Shown here: positions 34,601-43,477 of the stretch, one piece after another | Position numbering within the stretch: the first letter of the stretch is position 1 | How the letters are laid out: each line of letters opens with the position of its first letter | Source: HGM04593 sp045636545 | GTDB lineage: Bacteria > Bacteroidota > Bacteroidia > Bacteroidales > Bacteroidaceae | DNA: 64,000 nucleotides | Direction: 5' to 3' | Assembly (NCBI GenBank): GCA_045636545.1 | Contig: JAZTXR010000050.1 | Coordinates: forward strand, 1 to 64,000 | Made by a program: the position numbers and the translations under genes | The notes under the pieces: model-generated | What the model was told of the DNA's origin: nothing | What the model saw: only the letters and a program-made list of their open reading frames with translations | Database searches by the model: none

Positions 34601-37600
34601 CGTTCATCTATGAGCAGGCAGGTATGGGTGGCGACCTCTATTTCAACCTCGGCGAGGTATCGGAGGACATTCTCAAGGATGGCAAGAAGTTCTACGAGAA
34701 CGGCTTGCCATCGGGCAGCAACCAGTATGAGTTCGAGGAGACCGTGTGGGGACGTGTACCCACAAACACAAGCCTTGTCTACGCCTTTGACAACAACGCC
34801 GATAGCCGCGACCAGCAGGATTGCGGACTCAACGGTCTGAGCAGCACCGACGAGGCCGCACACCCCACATACAAGGCATACCTTGAGGCACTGCAGGGAC
34901 GTGTGCGCCAGGAGGTATATGACAGCATCGTGGCCGACCCTGCCGGCGACAAGTACCACTACTTCCGTGGCAGTGACTACGATGCGGTGCAGCGCAGCAT
35001 CATCGAGCGCTACAAATACTTCAACAACACCGAGGGCAACTCGCCAAGCAACAGCGACAGCGAATACAGCAGCGCAGCAAAGGTGACTCCCGACGTTGAG
35101 GATGCCAACCAGGACTTCACGATGGATGAGTACGAGAACTACTTCCAGTACAGGATATCACTGCGCCCCGAGGATATGCAGGTTGGCCGCAACTACATCA
35201 CCGACAAGCGCACAGTGACCTCGAAGCTGCGCAACGGCAACACCGAGAGTGTCGACTGGTACAAGTTCCGCATCCCCATCGACGAGTATGAAAAGGTTGT
35301 GGGTACAATACGTGACTTCACCTCAATACGTTTCATACGTATGTACATGACACAGTTCCAGAAGCCCGTGACACTGCGTTTTGCGACAATGCAGCTTGTA
35401 CGTGGCGACTGGCGCCCCTACCTGCAGCCCATTGCATCGAAGAACAACACCACGCCGACCGTTTCGGGTGAGTTCACCACATCGGCCATCAGCATCGAAG
35501 AGCACGGCGACCGCAAGCCGGTCAACTATGTGCTCCCCCCAGGTGTGACGCGTATCATCGACCCCAGCCAGCCACAGCTGCGACAGGACAACGAACAGGC
35601 TCTTGCGCTCAACATCAACAACCTTGGCAGCAAGGAGAGCCGCGCCGTGTACAAGAAGAGCAACCTCGACATACGCCAATATGAGCGCATACAGCTGTTC
35701 ATACACGCCGAAGCGCTTGAGCCCGATGCCACACAGCTGGGCAACAACGACATGTCGCTGTTCATACGCCTTGGCTCGGACTACAAGAGCAACTACTATG
35801 AGTATGAGGTGCCGCTGACAATAACCCCTCACGGCTCATACGACGGCAACAGTTCTGTCGCCGCATCCATCGTGTGGCCACAGGAGAACATGATTGACAT
35901 CCCGCTCAGCAGGCTGTCGGACATCAAGATACGCCGCAACACGCTGCGCAACAGCAATGCCGAGGGTGTAACGAACACCACAATCTACAGCGAGTATGAC
36001 AGCGAGACACCGAAGAACAGGATAAGCATCGTGGGCAGCCCCTCGCTGGGACAGGTGAAGGTGATGATGATTGGTGTGCGCAACAACAGTTCGAGCAGCA
36101 AGTCGGCCACAGTGTGGGTCAACGAGATGCGCCTCATAGGCTTCAACAACAAGAGCGGATGGGCGGCACAGGGCAACCTGAACATAAAGCTCAGCGACCT
36201 TGGTACCTTTGCGGCGCAAGGCAAGATGGAGACCGCAGGCTTCGGTGGCATCGAGGAGAAGCTGGCCGCACGCCGCACCGACGACCACTACCGCTACTCA
36301 CTCACCGGAACATTTGACGTGGGACGTCTGCTGCCACGCTCGTTCAAGGTGAGCGTGCCCACCTACTACTCGTTTACCGAGGAGGTGACATCGCCGCTCT
36401 ACAGCCCGTTCGACACCGACCTTGCCTTTGACGATGTGCTCGACACATACGACGAGGCCGGCCGTGATTCAATCAAGAACATCTCGGAGGTACACTCCGT
36501 GATGCGCAACTTCAGCGTCAGCAACGCCAAGATAAACATATCGAGCAAGACACCAATGCCATACGACCCCTCGAACATAAGCCTCAGTTTCTCACACTCT
36601 GCCACCAACAACAGCGGCAGCACAGTGAGCTGGGAGAACCGCATCAACTGGAAAGCCTCGCTCTCATACAACTATTCAAGCCCCATAAAGACCATAAAGC
36701 CGTTCGGTAAAATCAAGAACAAATCAAAGTGGCTCAAGATATTCAAGGAGTGGGGAGTGAACCCGTTGCCGCAGTCACTGGCACTGAACACCGACATGAC
36801 ACGCACATACCAGGAACTCCAGCGCCGCGACCTGCAGTCGATGAGCGGCGACAACGAGATTCCGTTGACATTCTCGCAGCAGTTCAACTGGAACCGCTCG
36901 ATGGCAATCAAGTGGGACCCGACGACCAACCTGAGGATGAACCTCAACACCGGTACAAATGCAGAGGTTGAAGAGCCGTTCCTCCCGGTAAACAAGGAGA
37001 GATACCCCACAGAGTATGCCGCTTGGAAAGACTCGGTGAAGCACAGCCTGCAGAGCTTCGGCCGCCCGCTGAGCTATCAGCAGAATTTCAGTGCATCATA
37101 CACCCTGCCGCTCAACAAGTTCCCCGTATTCGAGTGGCTCACCGCCGATGCAAGCTACTCGGCAACATACAACTGGATGAGGGGCAACAACGTATCGGGC
37201 GTGAACGTCGGCAACAACATTGCCAACAAGCGCAATGTCAGTCTCAAGGCAACGATGAATTTCGAGAAGCTCTACAACCTTGTCCCTTACCTCGAGGAGA
37301 CAAACAAGCGATTTGCAAACAGCAACAAGAAACAGAAATCGTCAAAGAGCCAGAAGCCCAAGGTGAACAAGGCAAAACCGTTCACAAAGGAGCTGCGCCT
37401 GAAGAGCGACACCACCGTAACCCTGACACATAACCTGAAGAACAAGAAGCTTGAGGTGGTGGCACGTACAAAGAAAGGCGAGCCGTACAAGCTGAAATAC
37501 AAGGTCATTGACGAGAACAAGATTCTCATAAAGAACCTTGACAGCGTGAGCATAAAGGTTACCGTCACCGCCAAGCAGCAGAACGGTGAACGCAGCAAGT

Positions 37601-39015
37601 TCGCCAAGGCAATGCAGTACCCCACACGTGTGCTGATGATGGTGCGCAACGCATCGTTCAACTACACCAACGCATACGCCATGAACCTGCCGGGCTTCAT
37701 GACCGATGCCGGTGACATATTCGGACAGAAGAAGGTGGGTGACATCTACTCGCCGGGGCTTGGCTTTGCATTCGGCCTCACAGACGACACCTTCCTTGAG
37801 AAGGCACACAGGCTCAACTGGTTGTTGCGCAGTGACAGCATCGCATCGATGGCAAGCTCCACTGCTGCCGAGGACCTGCAGGCCAAGGTGACACTCGAGC
37901 CGTTCAAGGATTTCAAGATAGACCTCAACGGCAGCTGGACACGCAACCAGAGCAAGAGCATACAGTTCATGTACGACGGTATGCCCTCGAACGAATCGGG
38001 CGGATTCTCGATGACCACCATCACCATAGGCACATCGTTCGGTGGCGGCAATGCAAAGAACAACTACCACTCCGACGTATATGACAAGTTCATAGCCAAC
38101 CTCGACAAGAACCGCCGTGGACTTGAGGAGCTGTACAAGGGTAGCGAATACCCCGTATCGAGCAACCTCGCAGGGCAGAAGTATGACCCTGCCAACGGCG
38201 GCGTGGACTTATACTCGGCCGACGTGATGATTCCGTCGTTCCTGGAGGCATACACCGGTATTGGAGGCAATGACATATTCCCCAATATGCTGCGTATGCT
38301 GCCGAACTGGAAGATAAAATATTCGGGTCTGTCGAAACTGCCGTTCTTCGAGAAGCACTTCAAGAGCGTGAACATTGAGCACGGATACAAGAGTGTCTAT
38401 GCAGTGGGAACATACAGCACATACGCCACATACATGGAGTACAGCCGTGGCATAGGCTTTGTGAACAACACCACCACGGGGCTGCCCATGCCAAGCAGCC
38501 GCTACAATATAGGTGCAGTCTCCATAAACGAGAGCTTCTCACCGCTCATCGGCCTCGACGTGACAACGAACTTCAACCTGACACTCGGCGCAAAGTACAT
38601 CAAGTCGAGAACACTCAACCTGAGCCTCACTGCAATACAGATGGTTGAGACACAGAACCAGGAGATATCGTTCAACCTTGGCTATAAGATTATGGACACC
38701 AAACTGTTCGGCAAATCGGGCAAGGCAAGCAAGAGCAAGCAGAAGAAGGGCGGGAACGACATCAACATACGTGCCGACTTCTCGTTCAAGAACCTCTCGT
38801 CCATCTGCCGCAGCATTGACAAGGGAACCACACAGGCAACAAGCGGAAACAAGGCGTTCAACTACTCGGTGACAGCCGACTACACATACAGCAAGACACT
38901 CTCGTTCAGCCTGTACTTCGACCGCCAGAAGACCATACCGCTCATCTCGACAAGCTCGTACCCCACCACTACCACCGACTTTGGTGTGAGTATGAAATTC
39001 TCGCTGACACGATAG
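31633..39015 (+). CDS. sprA: SprA/Sov, outer-membrane translocon of the type IX secretion system
   Basis: This very large protein has 2460 residues, with a signal peptide at residues 1-21 (MTILAQGG). SprA forms the giant single-chain beta-barrel through which T9SS cargo crosses the outer membrane. The sequence is alternating beta strands throughout, with conserved plug and periplasmic elements (NLSVRGSVGDKMNMDFNYN near residue 210, and the repeated F-aromatic TYGGQTFQVGEFS). It ends in a barrel strand (TTTDFGVSMKFSLTR). The length fits the family (about 2400). It is tightly linked to ruvA (6 bases upstream) and an L,D-transpeptidase (13 bases downstream). The rest of the T9SS (gldKLMN, porU and so on) is not in this window, but several window proteins have T9SS-like C-terminal tails. 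Confidence 0.97.
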   Translation: MGKRTLLLFTLILATMTILAQGGVRSDSIRKSLRERNRAKAENSAAQDTVQARFPVAETTPNSLGDIQQRPLDLKAPENIVTDTVYNEDDGTFLLSTRLGKGSMLTAPILLTPEEYAKWKERNAMGSFFRKKNYEAWENSQKKNKFDFTDMHFDLGPAEKIFGPGGVRVKTQGNAELKIGYSIQSIDNPALPSRSRRTNSFDFDEKINLSVRGSVGDKMNMDFNYNTEATFSYDAKKINLKYDGKEDEIIKLVEAGNVSFPTNSSLIKGASSLFGIRTDLQFGKLLLQTVISQKTSNSTVVNSKGGTQLTTFEIEITNYDENKHFFLAHYFRDNYDRSMSQLPTVLSGIDISRIEVWVTNKTSDYNNPRNIVAFTDIAENRHISNPLWSATSNNAIPHNNANDLYAQMNTTYSGIRDIDQANNILGEIDGINGGSDYEKLSNARLLSSSEYTLNRALGYISLKTPLRADEVLAVAYEYTYGGQTFQVGEFSSDVKESKSTIYLKLIKPNACSPKNGCWDLMMKNVYSLGTRNLQSTDFRLDVYYASDSLGTNITYLPEAGMKGKPLLQVLGLDRLDSNNSKENPNGVFDYIQGYTVDATSGRVFFPSVEPFGSYLENRIEDSDIAEKYVFHELYDSTKTIAKQIAEKDKFYLIGEYTGSAANVIQTGSTNIPRGSVVVTAGGVTLVENSDYQVDYSSGTVTILNQNIIDAGTDVQVSLESNTLFNMQRKTVLGLNWKYDFSDDFKFGGTLMSLSEKPLTTKVDMGSEPLNNFLWGFNLSWKKQSQWLTNIIDLLPLISCTEPSSISLSAEFARLEAGTSKEVQSEASYIDDFENTENGVDISSPSQWLLASLPHGMQYSNLSNDIRTGYNRARISWYVIDPLFTRRSSSLTPAHIKSDVEQLSNHYVREVYERELYPNKESTYGESSTLSLLNVTYYPDERGPYNLDTDVDFEGRLNDPAKRWGGITRQLTTTDFESANIQYIEFWLLDPFIYEQAGMGGDLYFNLGEVSEDILKDGKKFYENGLPSGSNQYEFEETVWGRVPTNTSLVYAFDNNADSRDQQDCGLNGLSSTDEAAHPTYKAYLEALQGRVRQEVYDSIVADPAGDKYHYFRGSDYDAVQRSIIERYKYFNNTEGNSPSNSDSEYSSAAKVTPDVEDANQDFTMDEYENYFQYRISLRPEDMQVGRNYITDKRTVTSKLRNGNTESVDWYKFRIPIDEYEKVVGTIRDFTSIRFIRMYMTQFQKPVTLRFATMQLVRGDWRPYLQPIASKNNTTPTVSGEFTTSAISIEEHGDRKPVNYVLPPGVTRIIDPSQPQLRQDNEQALALNINNLGSKESRAVYKKSNLDIRQYERIQLFIHAEALEPDATQLGNNDMSLFIRLGSDYKSNYYEYEVPLTITPHGSYDGNSSVAASIVWPQENMIDIPLSRLSDIKIRRNTLRNSNAEGVTNTTIYSEYDSETPKNRISIVGSPSLGQVKVMMIGVRNNSSSSKSATVWVNEMRLIGFNNKSGWAAQGNLNIKLSDLGTFAAQGKMETAGFGGIEEKLAARRTDDHYRYSLTGTFDVGRLLPRSFKVSVPTYYSFTEEVTSPLYSPFDTDLAFDDVLDTYDEAGRDSIKNISEVHSVMRNFSVSNAKINISSKTPMPYDPSNISLSFSHSATNNSGSTVSWENRINWKASLSYNYSSPIKTIKPFGKIKNKSKWLKIFKEWGVNPLPQSLALNTDMTRTYQELQRRDLQSMSGDNEIPLTFSQQFNWNRSMAIKWDPTTNLRMNLNTGTNAEVEEPFLPVNKERYPTEYAAWKDSVKHSLQSFGRPLSYQQNFSASYTLPLNKFPVFEWLTADASYSATYNWMRGNNVSGVNVGNNIANKRNVSLKATMNFEKLYNLVPYLEETNKRFANSNKKQKSSKSQKPKVNKAKPFTKELRLKSDTTVTLTHNLKNKKLEVVARTKKGEPYKLKYKVIDENKILIKNLDSVSIKVTVTAKQQNGERSKFAKAMQYPTRVLMMVRNASFNYTNAYAMNLPGFMTDAGDIFGQKKVGDIYSPGLGFAFGLTDDTFLEKAHRLNWLLRSDSIASMASSTAAEDLQAKVTLEPFKDFKIDLNGSWTRNQSKSIQFMYDGMPSNESGGFSMTTITIGTSFGGGNAKNNYHSDVYDKFIANLDKNRRGLEELYKGSEYPVSSNLAGQKYDPANGGVDLYSADVMIPSFLEAYTGIGGNDIFPNMLRMLPNWKIKYSGLSKLPFFEKHFKSVNIEHGYKSVYAVGTYSTYATYMEYSRGIGFVNNTTTGLPMPSSRYNIGAVSINESFSPLIGLDVTTNFNLTLGAKYIKSRTLNLSLTAIQMVETQNQEISFNLGYKIMDTKLFGKSGKASKSKQKKGGNDINIRADFSFKNLSSICRSIDKGTTQATSGNKAFNYSVTADYTYSKTLSFSLYFDRQKTIPLISTSSYPTTTTDFGVSMKFSLTR

Positions 39016-39028
39016 GAAAAGACAAATT

Positions 39029-39505
39029 ATGAGAAGATACACCATAACAGCACTCTTGGCAATACTGCCGTTGCTCTCCTTTGCCCAGAAATATATTGTG
39101 GTATCAAAGAAGGCATTGCAGCTGTTTGTCATCAACGAAAAGAACGACACTGTATTCAGCTGCCCGGTGTCTTGTGGGACAAACCTTGGCAACAAGACCG
39201 AGGTGGGCGACAAGAAGACCCCCGAGGGCGAATTCAAGATAAGGATGATGTACGATGCCACATCGTGGAAGCACGATTTCGGTGACGGAAAGGGCATGCG
39301 CCTTGGAGCATACGGCCCGCTATTTTTCAGGCTCAATGTTCCGGGCTTCAATGACATTGGCATACACGGCACCATTTTCCCCGAGAGCATTGGCACCCGC
39401 AACAGCGAGGGATGCGTGAGATTGAGGAACGAAGACATCAAGGCGCTCTACCCCCACTGTCACATTGGAATGAAAGTTATTATAGAGCCTGATAACGTGG
39501 AGTGA
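39029..39505 (+). CDS. L,D-transpeptidase (YkuD family)
   Basis: This 158-residue exported enzyme forms or remodels 3-3 peptidoglycan crosslinks, or attaches proteins to peptidoglycan. A signal peptide (residues 1-19, LLSFAQ) precedes a single YkuD domain. The HGTIFPESIGTRNSEGCVR block has the family histidine and the nucleophilic cysteine in SEGCVR. The size is close to a minimal YkuD domain, with no LysM or other anchor. It starts 13 bases after sprA and ends 14 bases before a convergent gene, and no terminator is evident in that short gap. Co-transcription with sprA suggests wall adjustment near the translocon, which is inference. Confidence 0.92.
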   Translation: MRRYTITALLAILPLLSFAQKYIVVSKKALQLFVINEKNDTVFSCPVSCGTNLGNKTEVGDKKTPEGEFKIRMMYDATSWKHDFGDGKGMRLGAYGPLFFRLNVPGFNDIGIHGTIFPESIGTRNSEGCVRLRNEDIKALYPHCHIGMKVIIEPDNVE

Positions 39506-39519
39506 GCAATAAAAGGAAG

Positions 39520-41385
39520 TCATTCACCCGTATAGCGGATTTTCTCATACACATACTCTCCGCTCAACAACTTTATATATCTCTCTTTACACTCATAATG
39601 GGGGCTTATAAGATTCAAGCTATCACTATAATATGATGTTTCAACGCCACCGAGTTCAAAAAGTATATGATGAATGTTATCAAGTACAAAGGGGCGGTCA
39701 ACAGCTTGCTGTATTCTGTCTATGACATCAGGGCGTTTCTCCTTGTATAAATCGGAACACCAGATTACAAAAGGAATTTCAAATTGATACTTAAGGCTCA
39801 ATGGGGTCATTTTACCATAATCTCGTCCACACTGTCCCCTGTAATCATACGCTTCTTCACCATGATCCGAGAAATAGAGAAGCACGGTATTGCTATCCCT
39901 GAAAATATCTATAATCCTACTCATGACATAGTCATTATAAAGAGTTGCATTGTCATAATCGGCTATGTACTCCTTCATTTCATTTGTCAGGAAAGCATCG
40001 TCCCTTTTTATGCTATCTGCGGTGAAATATTTGAAAGTATCGTGTGGGAAGCGAGATGATGGCGTCACATGTTGCCCCTGCAAATGGAAAAGTATCAGAT
40101 TATGCTTATATGCCTTAATATCAACATCATTATTGAATGACTCTACGATACCGCCATCAAATTCATGCGACTCGCTATTCGTCAAGGTATACATAATATT
40201 CTGTAAATCGGGGTTGTACAAAAAGCTATTCAGGGTAAAGGAGTATGTAGCCATCTTATCATTATCACGCTGATTATCCCAAAAACAGACATTATACCCG
40301 GCCTTTTTGAATATGGTAAGAAATGTCGGATAATTGTACCATTGTTCTTTTACGCCGTTGCTGTTACAACCAAATATTTCCCTCATCATAATACTGGTAC
40401 TTTTTGAGGAAGATATGACATCATTGAACACGAACAACCTGCCATCCTGCTGTTCTTTTTTTAAATTTGGAGTGGTAGCAAGACTATAGCCATACAGTTG
40501 GGAATGCCATTTGATATAAGACTCACCAATCACTACAACAACGTTTATTGAATCCTCTTGTGTGGTGTATGCATTCTCGGCATCATGGACTTTCTTGTTG
40601 ACCTCAATGGCATCCGCCACATTCCTTGACATCATCTGCAATGTCACCAAGGAGGTGTATATTGAAGACAGCGGATCAGCTGGTGGCTGCAAGCTGTTTA
40701 TAAAGTCGGGGTTTTCGGCATTGTATACCCTCCAATATATGTTTGTCGAAAAAAGTCCGAATGACAATATTGCAGCCAGAAACAACGAAAGACACCTTGT
40801 CGTGAGCAAAGCGAGAAGCGGGGTTTTCTTCATTTTACACACTCTTTTCTTTATGAAGAACCAAGAAACCTCGGCTACAATAATTGCCGAGACATAACCA
40901 AGGATAAGCCTCAGCAAAGGCAACATTGAATAGGAGAGAATATATTGGTCTATGAATTCCTTCGATTCGGTCGCGGTTGTCTCTGCCAAAAGGACAAAAC
41001 AGGTAGGAGATATCTCAAGCCCGAATTTTGACAGCAGAAAATACCTTATAGAGAAAAGCAGTATTATAATCAGATAAAAAAGAGACTTGACACAACGTCT
41101 GACGGTGTCCTTTCTTATCACGTTCAGAACTGCCGCCAAGAGATATGCAAACAGGAACAATATGGCAATTCTGCCAAACAAGTTCAAATATGTTGGAAAC
41201 TTAGAAACATTCTCAAGTACATTTGCACGTTGCACTATTAGCTCACATATCGTTTTCAATCCCATCAGTTTCATAAAGAACATGACGAAAGGAAGTTCAC
41301 TCAAGAAAGGCTTTGACAGACTGTACCATCCACAGAACATAGATTTGAAGGTGCAGTTACTGTCATTCAGAAAATCGTGTTTCAT
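39520..41385 (-). CDS. Phosphoethanolamine transferase (EptA-like sulfatase family), copy 1
   Basis: From the ATG at 41385 the product has 621 residues; a more upstream in-frame start would run into the tRNA region. About five transmembrane helices occupy residues 20-210, followed by a periplasmic sulfatase-fold domain. The nucleophile region is VVVIGESYIKWHSQLYGY, with Ser289 where EptA proteins usually have Thr. The C-terminal SDHGEEAYDY and related metal-binding residues are present. Enzymes of this family transfer phosphoethanolamine from phosphatidylethanolamine to lipid A or other glycans, changing charge and resistance to cationic peptides. A second family member lies at 59852-61465. 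The gene abuts the tRNA-Arg locus. Confidence 0.9.
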   Translation of the reverse strand: MKHDFLNDSNCTFKSMFCGWYSLSKPFLSELPFVMFFMKLMGLKTICELIVQRANVLENVSKFPTYLNLFGRIAILFLFAYLLAAVLNVIRKDTVRRCVKSLFYLIIILLFSIRYFLLSKFGLEISPTCFVLLAETTATESKEFIDQYILSYSMLPLLRLILGYVSAIIVAEVSWFFIKKRVCKMKKTPLLALLTTRCLSLFLAAILSFGLFSTNIYWRVYNAENPDFINSLQPPADPLSSIYTSLVTLQMMSRNVADAIEVNKKVHDAENAYTTQEDSINVVVVIGESYIKWHSQLYGYSLATTPNLKKEQQDGRLFVFNDVISSSKSTSIMMREIFGCNSNGVKEQWYNYPTFLTIFKKAGYNVCFWDNQRDNDKMATYSFTLNSFLYNPDLQNIMYTLTNSESHEFDGGIVESFNNDVDIKAYKHNLILFHLQGQHVTPSSRFPHDTFKYFTADSIKRDDAFLTNEMKEYIADYDNATLYNDYVMSRIIDIFRDSNTVLLYFSDHGEEAYDYRGQCGRDYGKMTPLSLKYQFEIPFVIWCSDLYKEKRPDVIDRIQQAVDRPFVLDNIHHILFELGGVETSYYSDSLNLISPHYECKERYIKLLSGEYVYEKIRYTGE

Positions 41386-41432
41386 AGTTTGTGTAAAAGA
41401 CTTACAACCGTAAGACGTGACGTGTTTTAAAC

Positions 41433-41466
41433 AAAAAAAGTGGAAAGAGACAACCGCCTTCTCCAC
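41433..41466 (-). terminator. Terminator downstream of tRNA-Arg
   Basis: On the minus strand GTGGA pairs with TCCAC around an imperfect inner stem and is followed by seven T. It begins a few bases after the tRNA 3' end. Confidence 0.6.
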
Positions 41467-41470
41467 CTTG

Positions 41471-41542
41471 TACCTCGGTCGGGAATCGAACCCGAATCTA
41501 ATCTTTAGGAGAGACTTATTCTATCCATTGAACTACCAAGGC
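41471..41542 (-). tRNA. tRNA-Arg(CCT)
   Basis: The minus strand folds into a complete cloverleaf of 72 nt. The acceptor arm GCCTTGG pairs with CCGAGGT. There is a D arm GTTC/GAAT and an anticodon arm AGTCT/AGATT with loop CTCCTAA (anticodon CCT). The T arm is TCGGG/CCCGA with loop TTCGATT, and the discriminator is A. CCA is not encoded, in agreement with the CCA-adding enzyme gene at 57100. It has a matching promoter at 41598-41628 on the same strand. Confidence 0.95.
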
Positions 41543-41597
41543 CTTTTAAAATTGCCGTTTTACCATAAAAGGAGAGACGGCAATCCATTTTCTGCCG

Positions 41598-41628
41598 CGA
41601 AGATACAACAATTATTCGCAAACGTCAA
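41598..41628 (-). promoter_or_regulatory. Predicted promoter of tRNA-Arg
   Basis: On the minus strand TTG (complement of 41626-41628), a 20-bp spacer and TATCTTCG (complement of 41598-41605) fit the Bacteroidetes pattern with one change in the -7 box. The start would be about 50 bases before the mature tRNA end. Confidence 0.55.
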
Positions 41629-41765
41629 GTGCTTGCATATCATTTTTAACTATAAGACACTCTTTTTTTCGCAGGGAACAAAAGACGGGATTCTCTTTAG
41701 AAGTGTTTAATATCTGTTTAATATATTTTAATATGAAACATAAAACCGCTTATGGATAAATGTAT

Positions 41766-41773
41766 TATCTTCG
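41766..41773 (+). promoter_or_regulatory. Candidate -7 box of the TPR gene
   Basis: TATCTTCG (one change from TAnnTTTG) lies at 41766-41773, 28 bases before the start codon. The same octamer is used by the tRNA promoter on the other strand. No clear -33 element is seen. Confidence 0.35.
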
Positions 41774-41800
41774 CAAGCAAACCGACAAACATTCCTATTG

Positions 41801-42601
41801 ATGAGAACCATACTATCATTGACACTCCTGTTCATAACAATTGCCTTAAAGTCGCAAAACTACGACAGCATCTGCCAAAAAGGTATTGATTACATCAAAG
41901 AGAACAACTACGCCCAGGCTGTACAGTGCTTTGAGGAAGCAGTGGCCTGCAGCACGGGCAACAGCGAAAAGATATATGCACTCGCAAACCTCGCATACTC
42001 GTACCAGATGCTTGGTGAATTGCCCAAAGCCTTGAAGGAGTATGAGAAGGCGCTGGAGATTATCCCCGACGAGCTTACCCTCCTGCAACAACGGGCAAAC
42101 ATCTACCTGCAGCTCGACAGCACGGAACGTGCGCTTGCCGACTATGACAGGCTGCTCAAACACGAGCCGAGCAACACCGGGGCACTGCTGTGCAGGGCAC
42201 ACATATACACCAACACCGGCATGTACGGCAAAGCATGGGAGGATTACAGGCAACTGCAGTACTGGCTCCCCGACAACTTGAGCGTGCAGCTTGGAATGGC
42301 AATGCTCTACCAGAAGGAGAAGCGCTACGACGAGAGCCTCATGCTCCTGTCGGCAATGATTGAGGAGAACCCCGACATTGCAGAGCTTTACATCGCACGC
42401 AGCAACCTCGAGAGGGAACGCGGACACAATGAGCTTGCAATGATTGACCTTGAGAAAGCTATAGTCATTGACCCCGGGAATGCCAACAACTACATTCTGA
42501 AATCAATCATCTATGAGAAGATGGGCAAGAAGGATGCAGCAAGGAAATGCCGCGAAAAAGCGGCCTCACTTGGAGCCGACAAGGATATGATGATATTTTA
42601 A
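41801..42601 (+). CDS. Exported TPR-repeat protein
   Basis: The ATG at 41801 gives 266 residues; the TTG three bases upstream is less likely. A signal peptide (MRTILSLTLLFITIALKSQ) precedes about six tetratricopeptide repeats covering almost all of the rest (YAQAVQCFEEAV, GELPKALKEYEKALEI, TERALADYDRLLKHE, YDESLMLLSAMI, HNELAMIDLEKAI). The protein probably works as a protein-binding scaffold in the periplasm. There is no enzymatic domain. It is monocistronic, and a repeat-like element lies directly after the stop codon. Confidence 0.85.
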   Translation: MRTILSLTLLFITIALKSQNYDSICQKGIDYIKENNYAQAVQCFEEAVACSTGNSEKIYALANLAYSYQMLGELPKALKEYEKALEIIPDELTLLQQRANIYLQLDSTERALADYDRLLKHEPSNTGALLCRAHIYTNTGMYGKAWEDYRQLQYWLPDNLSVQLGMAMLYQKEKRYDESLMLLSAMIEENPDIAELYIARSNLERERGHNELAMIDLEKAIVIDPGNANNYILKSIIYEKMGKKDAARKCREKAASLGADKDMMIF

Positions 42602-42612
42602 GGCTATGTTTT

Positions 42613-42821
42613 CATACCCCTCAGCCCTGTGGGCAGCTCCCCTAACTTAGTGGAGCACTATAATTGCAAACAAGCAGCCACTCTTTTGGAAGAGAGACAA
42701 GCGTGGCGAAGGGAAATGGAAACAAATCACGGAAAAGGGAAAAACTCTTCCTCTTTCACAAATATCTCAAAGGCGCTCCCCTGAAACAGGGGAGCAGGCG
42801 GCTTGCCGACAGAGAGGTATG
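42613..42821. repeat. MITE-like element with ~46-bp imperfect terminal inverted repeats
   Basis: The ends start CATACCCCTC... (42613) and finish ...GAGAGGTATG (42821); the two arms are inverted relative to each other. Each arm carries its own hairpin: GCTCC/GGAGC on the left, and GCTCCCCT/AGGGGAGC at about 42776-42796. The 209-bp unit has no coding capacity. The ATACCCC and CCCCTAA layout is shared with the 44-bp palindromic repeats at 22518 and 25332. Together with the AraC promoter it fills the 434-bp gap between the TPR gene and the AraC-like gene. Confidence 0.6.
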
Positions 42822-43003
42822 AAATCCAAACACACACGCGGAACAACCTTTCTCATCCACCGCAAGCGGTCTTGCAATGCTTTTTGCCTGACAATTCCTG
42901 AACAAAGAACAGCAACATCACCTGTAAAAAATATTTACATAGCGAAAACGCTGTAATAACTCAAAAAAAACACGAAAACACTGTTTTTTATAAAAAATGG
43001 TTG

Positions 43004-43011
43004 TACTTTTG
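43004..43011 (+). promoter_or_regulatory. Predicted -7 box of the AraC-like/AlkD operon
   Basis: TACTTTTG at 43004-43011 matches TAnnTTTG, 25 bases before the start codon. About 20 bases upstream the sequence is ACTGTTTTTTATAA without a clean TTTG. Confidence 0.5.
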
Positions 43012-43035
43012 GGGGAACATTGAAAAACAACCATC

Positions 43036-43470
43036 ATGACAGAGAATTCACCGGCTCCCTACAACATAAGGGAAAAACAGGAAAAGAACGCGGCATACCG
43101 CTCGCTCATACGCGCCGAACTGGCCGATGAGCTGTATGACCGCATACTCAACATAATAATCATAGAAAAGCGCTACCGCAACAAGGACTTCACGGCAAAG
43201 GAGCTTGCCGTTGAGCTTGGCACCAACACAAGGTACATTTCGGCGGTAATCAATTCACGCTTCAACACAAATTTCTCGTGCCTCATAAACGAGCACCGCA
43301 TAAAGGAGGCGCAGCACAAGCTCGTCGACAGGCGCTACCAGGAGATGACAATCGAGGAGATTGGCAAGAGTGTCGGCTTCGCCAACCGCCAGTCGTTCTA
43401 CGCATCGTTCTACCGTGTCGTAGGCGAGACACCCAACAACTACCGCAAGAAACACACAATAACCAAGTAA
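43036..43470 (+). CDS. Stand-alone AraC-type HTH regulator
   Basis: The product has 144 residues. It consists of little more than the double helix-turn-helix of the AraC family (AKELAVELGTNTRYISAVIN, then MTIEEIGKSVGFANRQSFYASF and the closing GETPNNYR). A short basic N-terminal arm of about 50 residues precedes the HTH, and no sensory domain is visible. It therefore probably responds through abundance or through another protein. The gene lies 7 bases before a DNA-alkylation-repair gene, and the two are evidently co-transcribed. In E. coli the adaptive response regulator Ada also has an AraC-type HTH, which makes the pairing suggestive. However, no Ada methyl-acceptor zinc domain is present here. 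Confidence 0.85.
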   Translation: MTENSPAPYNIREKQEKNAAYRSLIRAELADELYDRILNIIIIEKRYRNKDFTAKELAVELGTNTRYISAVINSRFNTNFSCLINEHRIKEAQHKLVDRRYQEMTIEEIGKSVGFANRQSFYASFYRVVGETPNNYRKKHTITK

Positions 43471-43477
43471 ACCGGGG

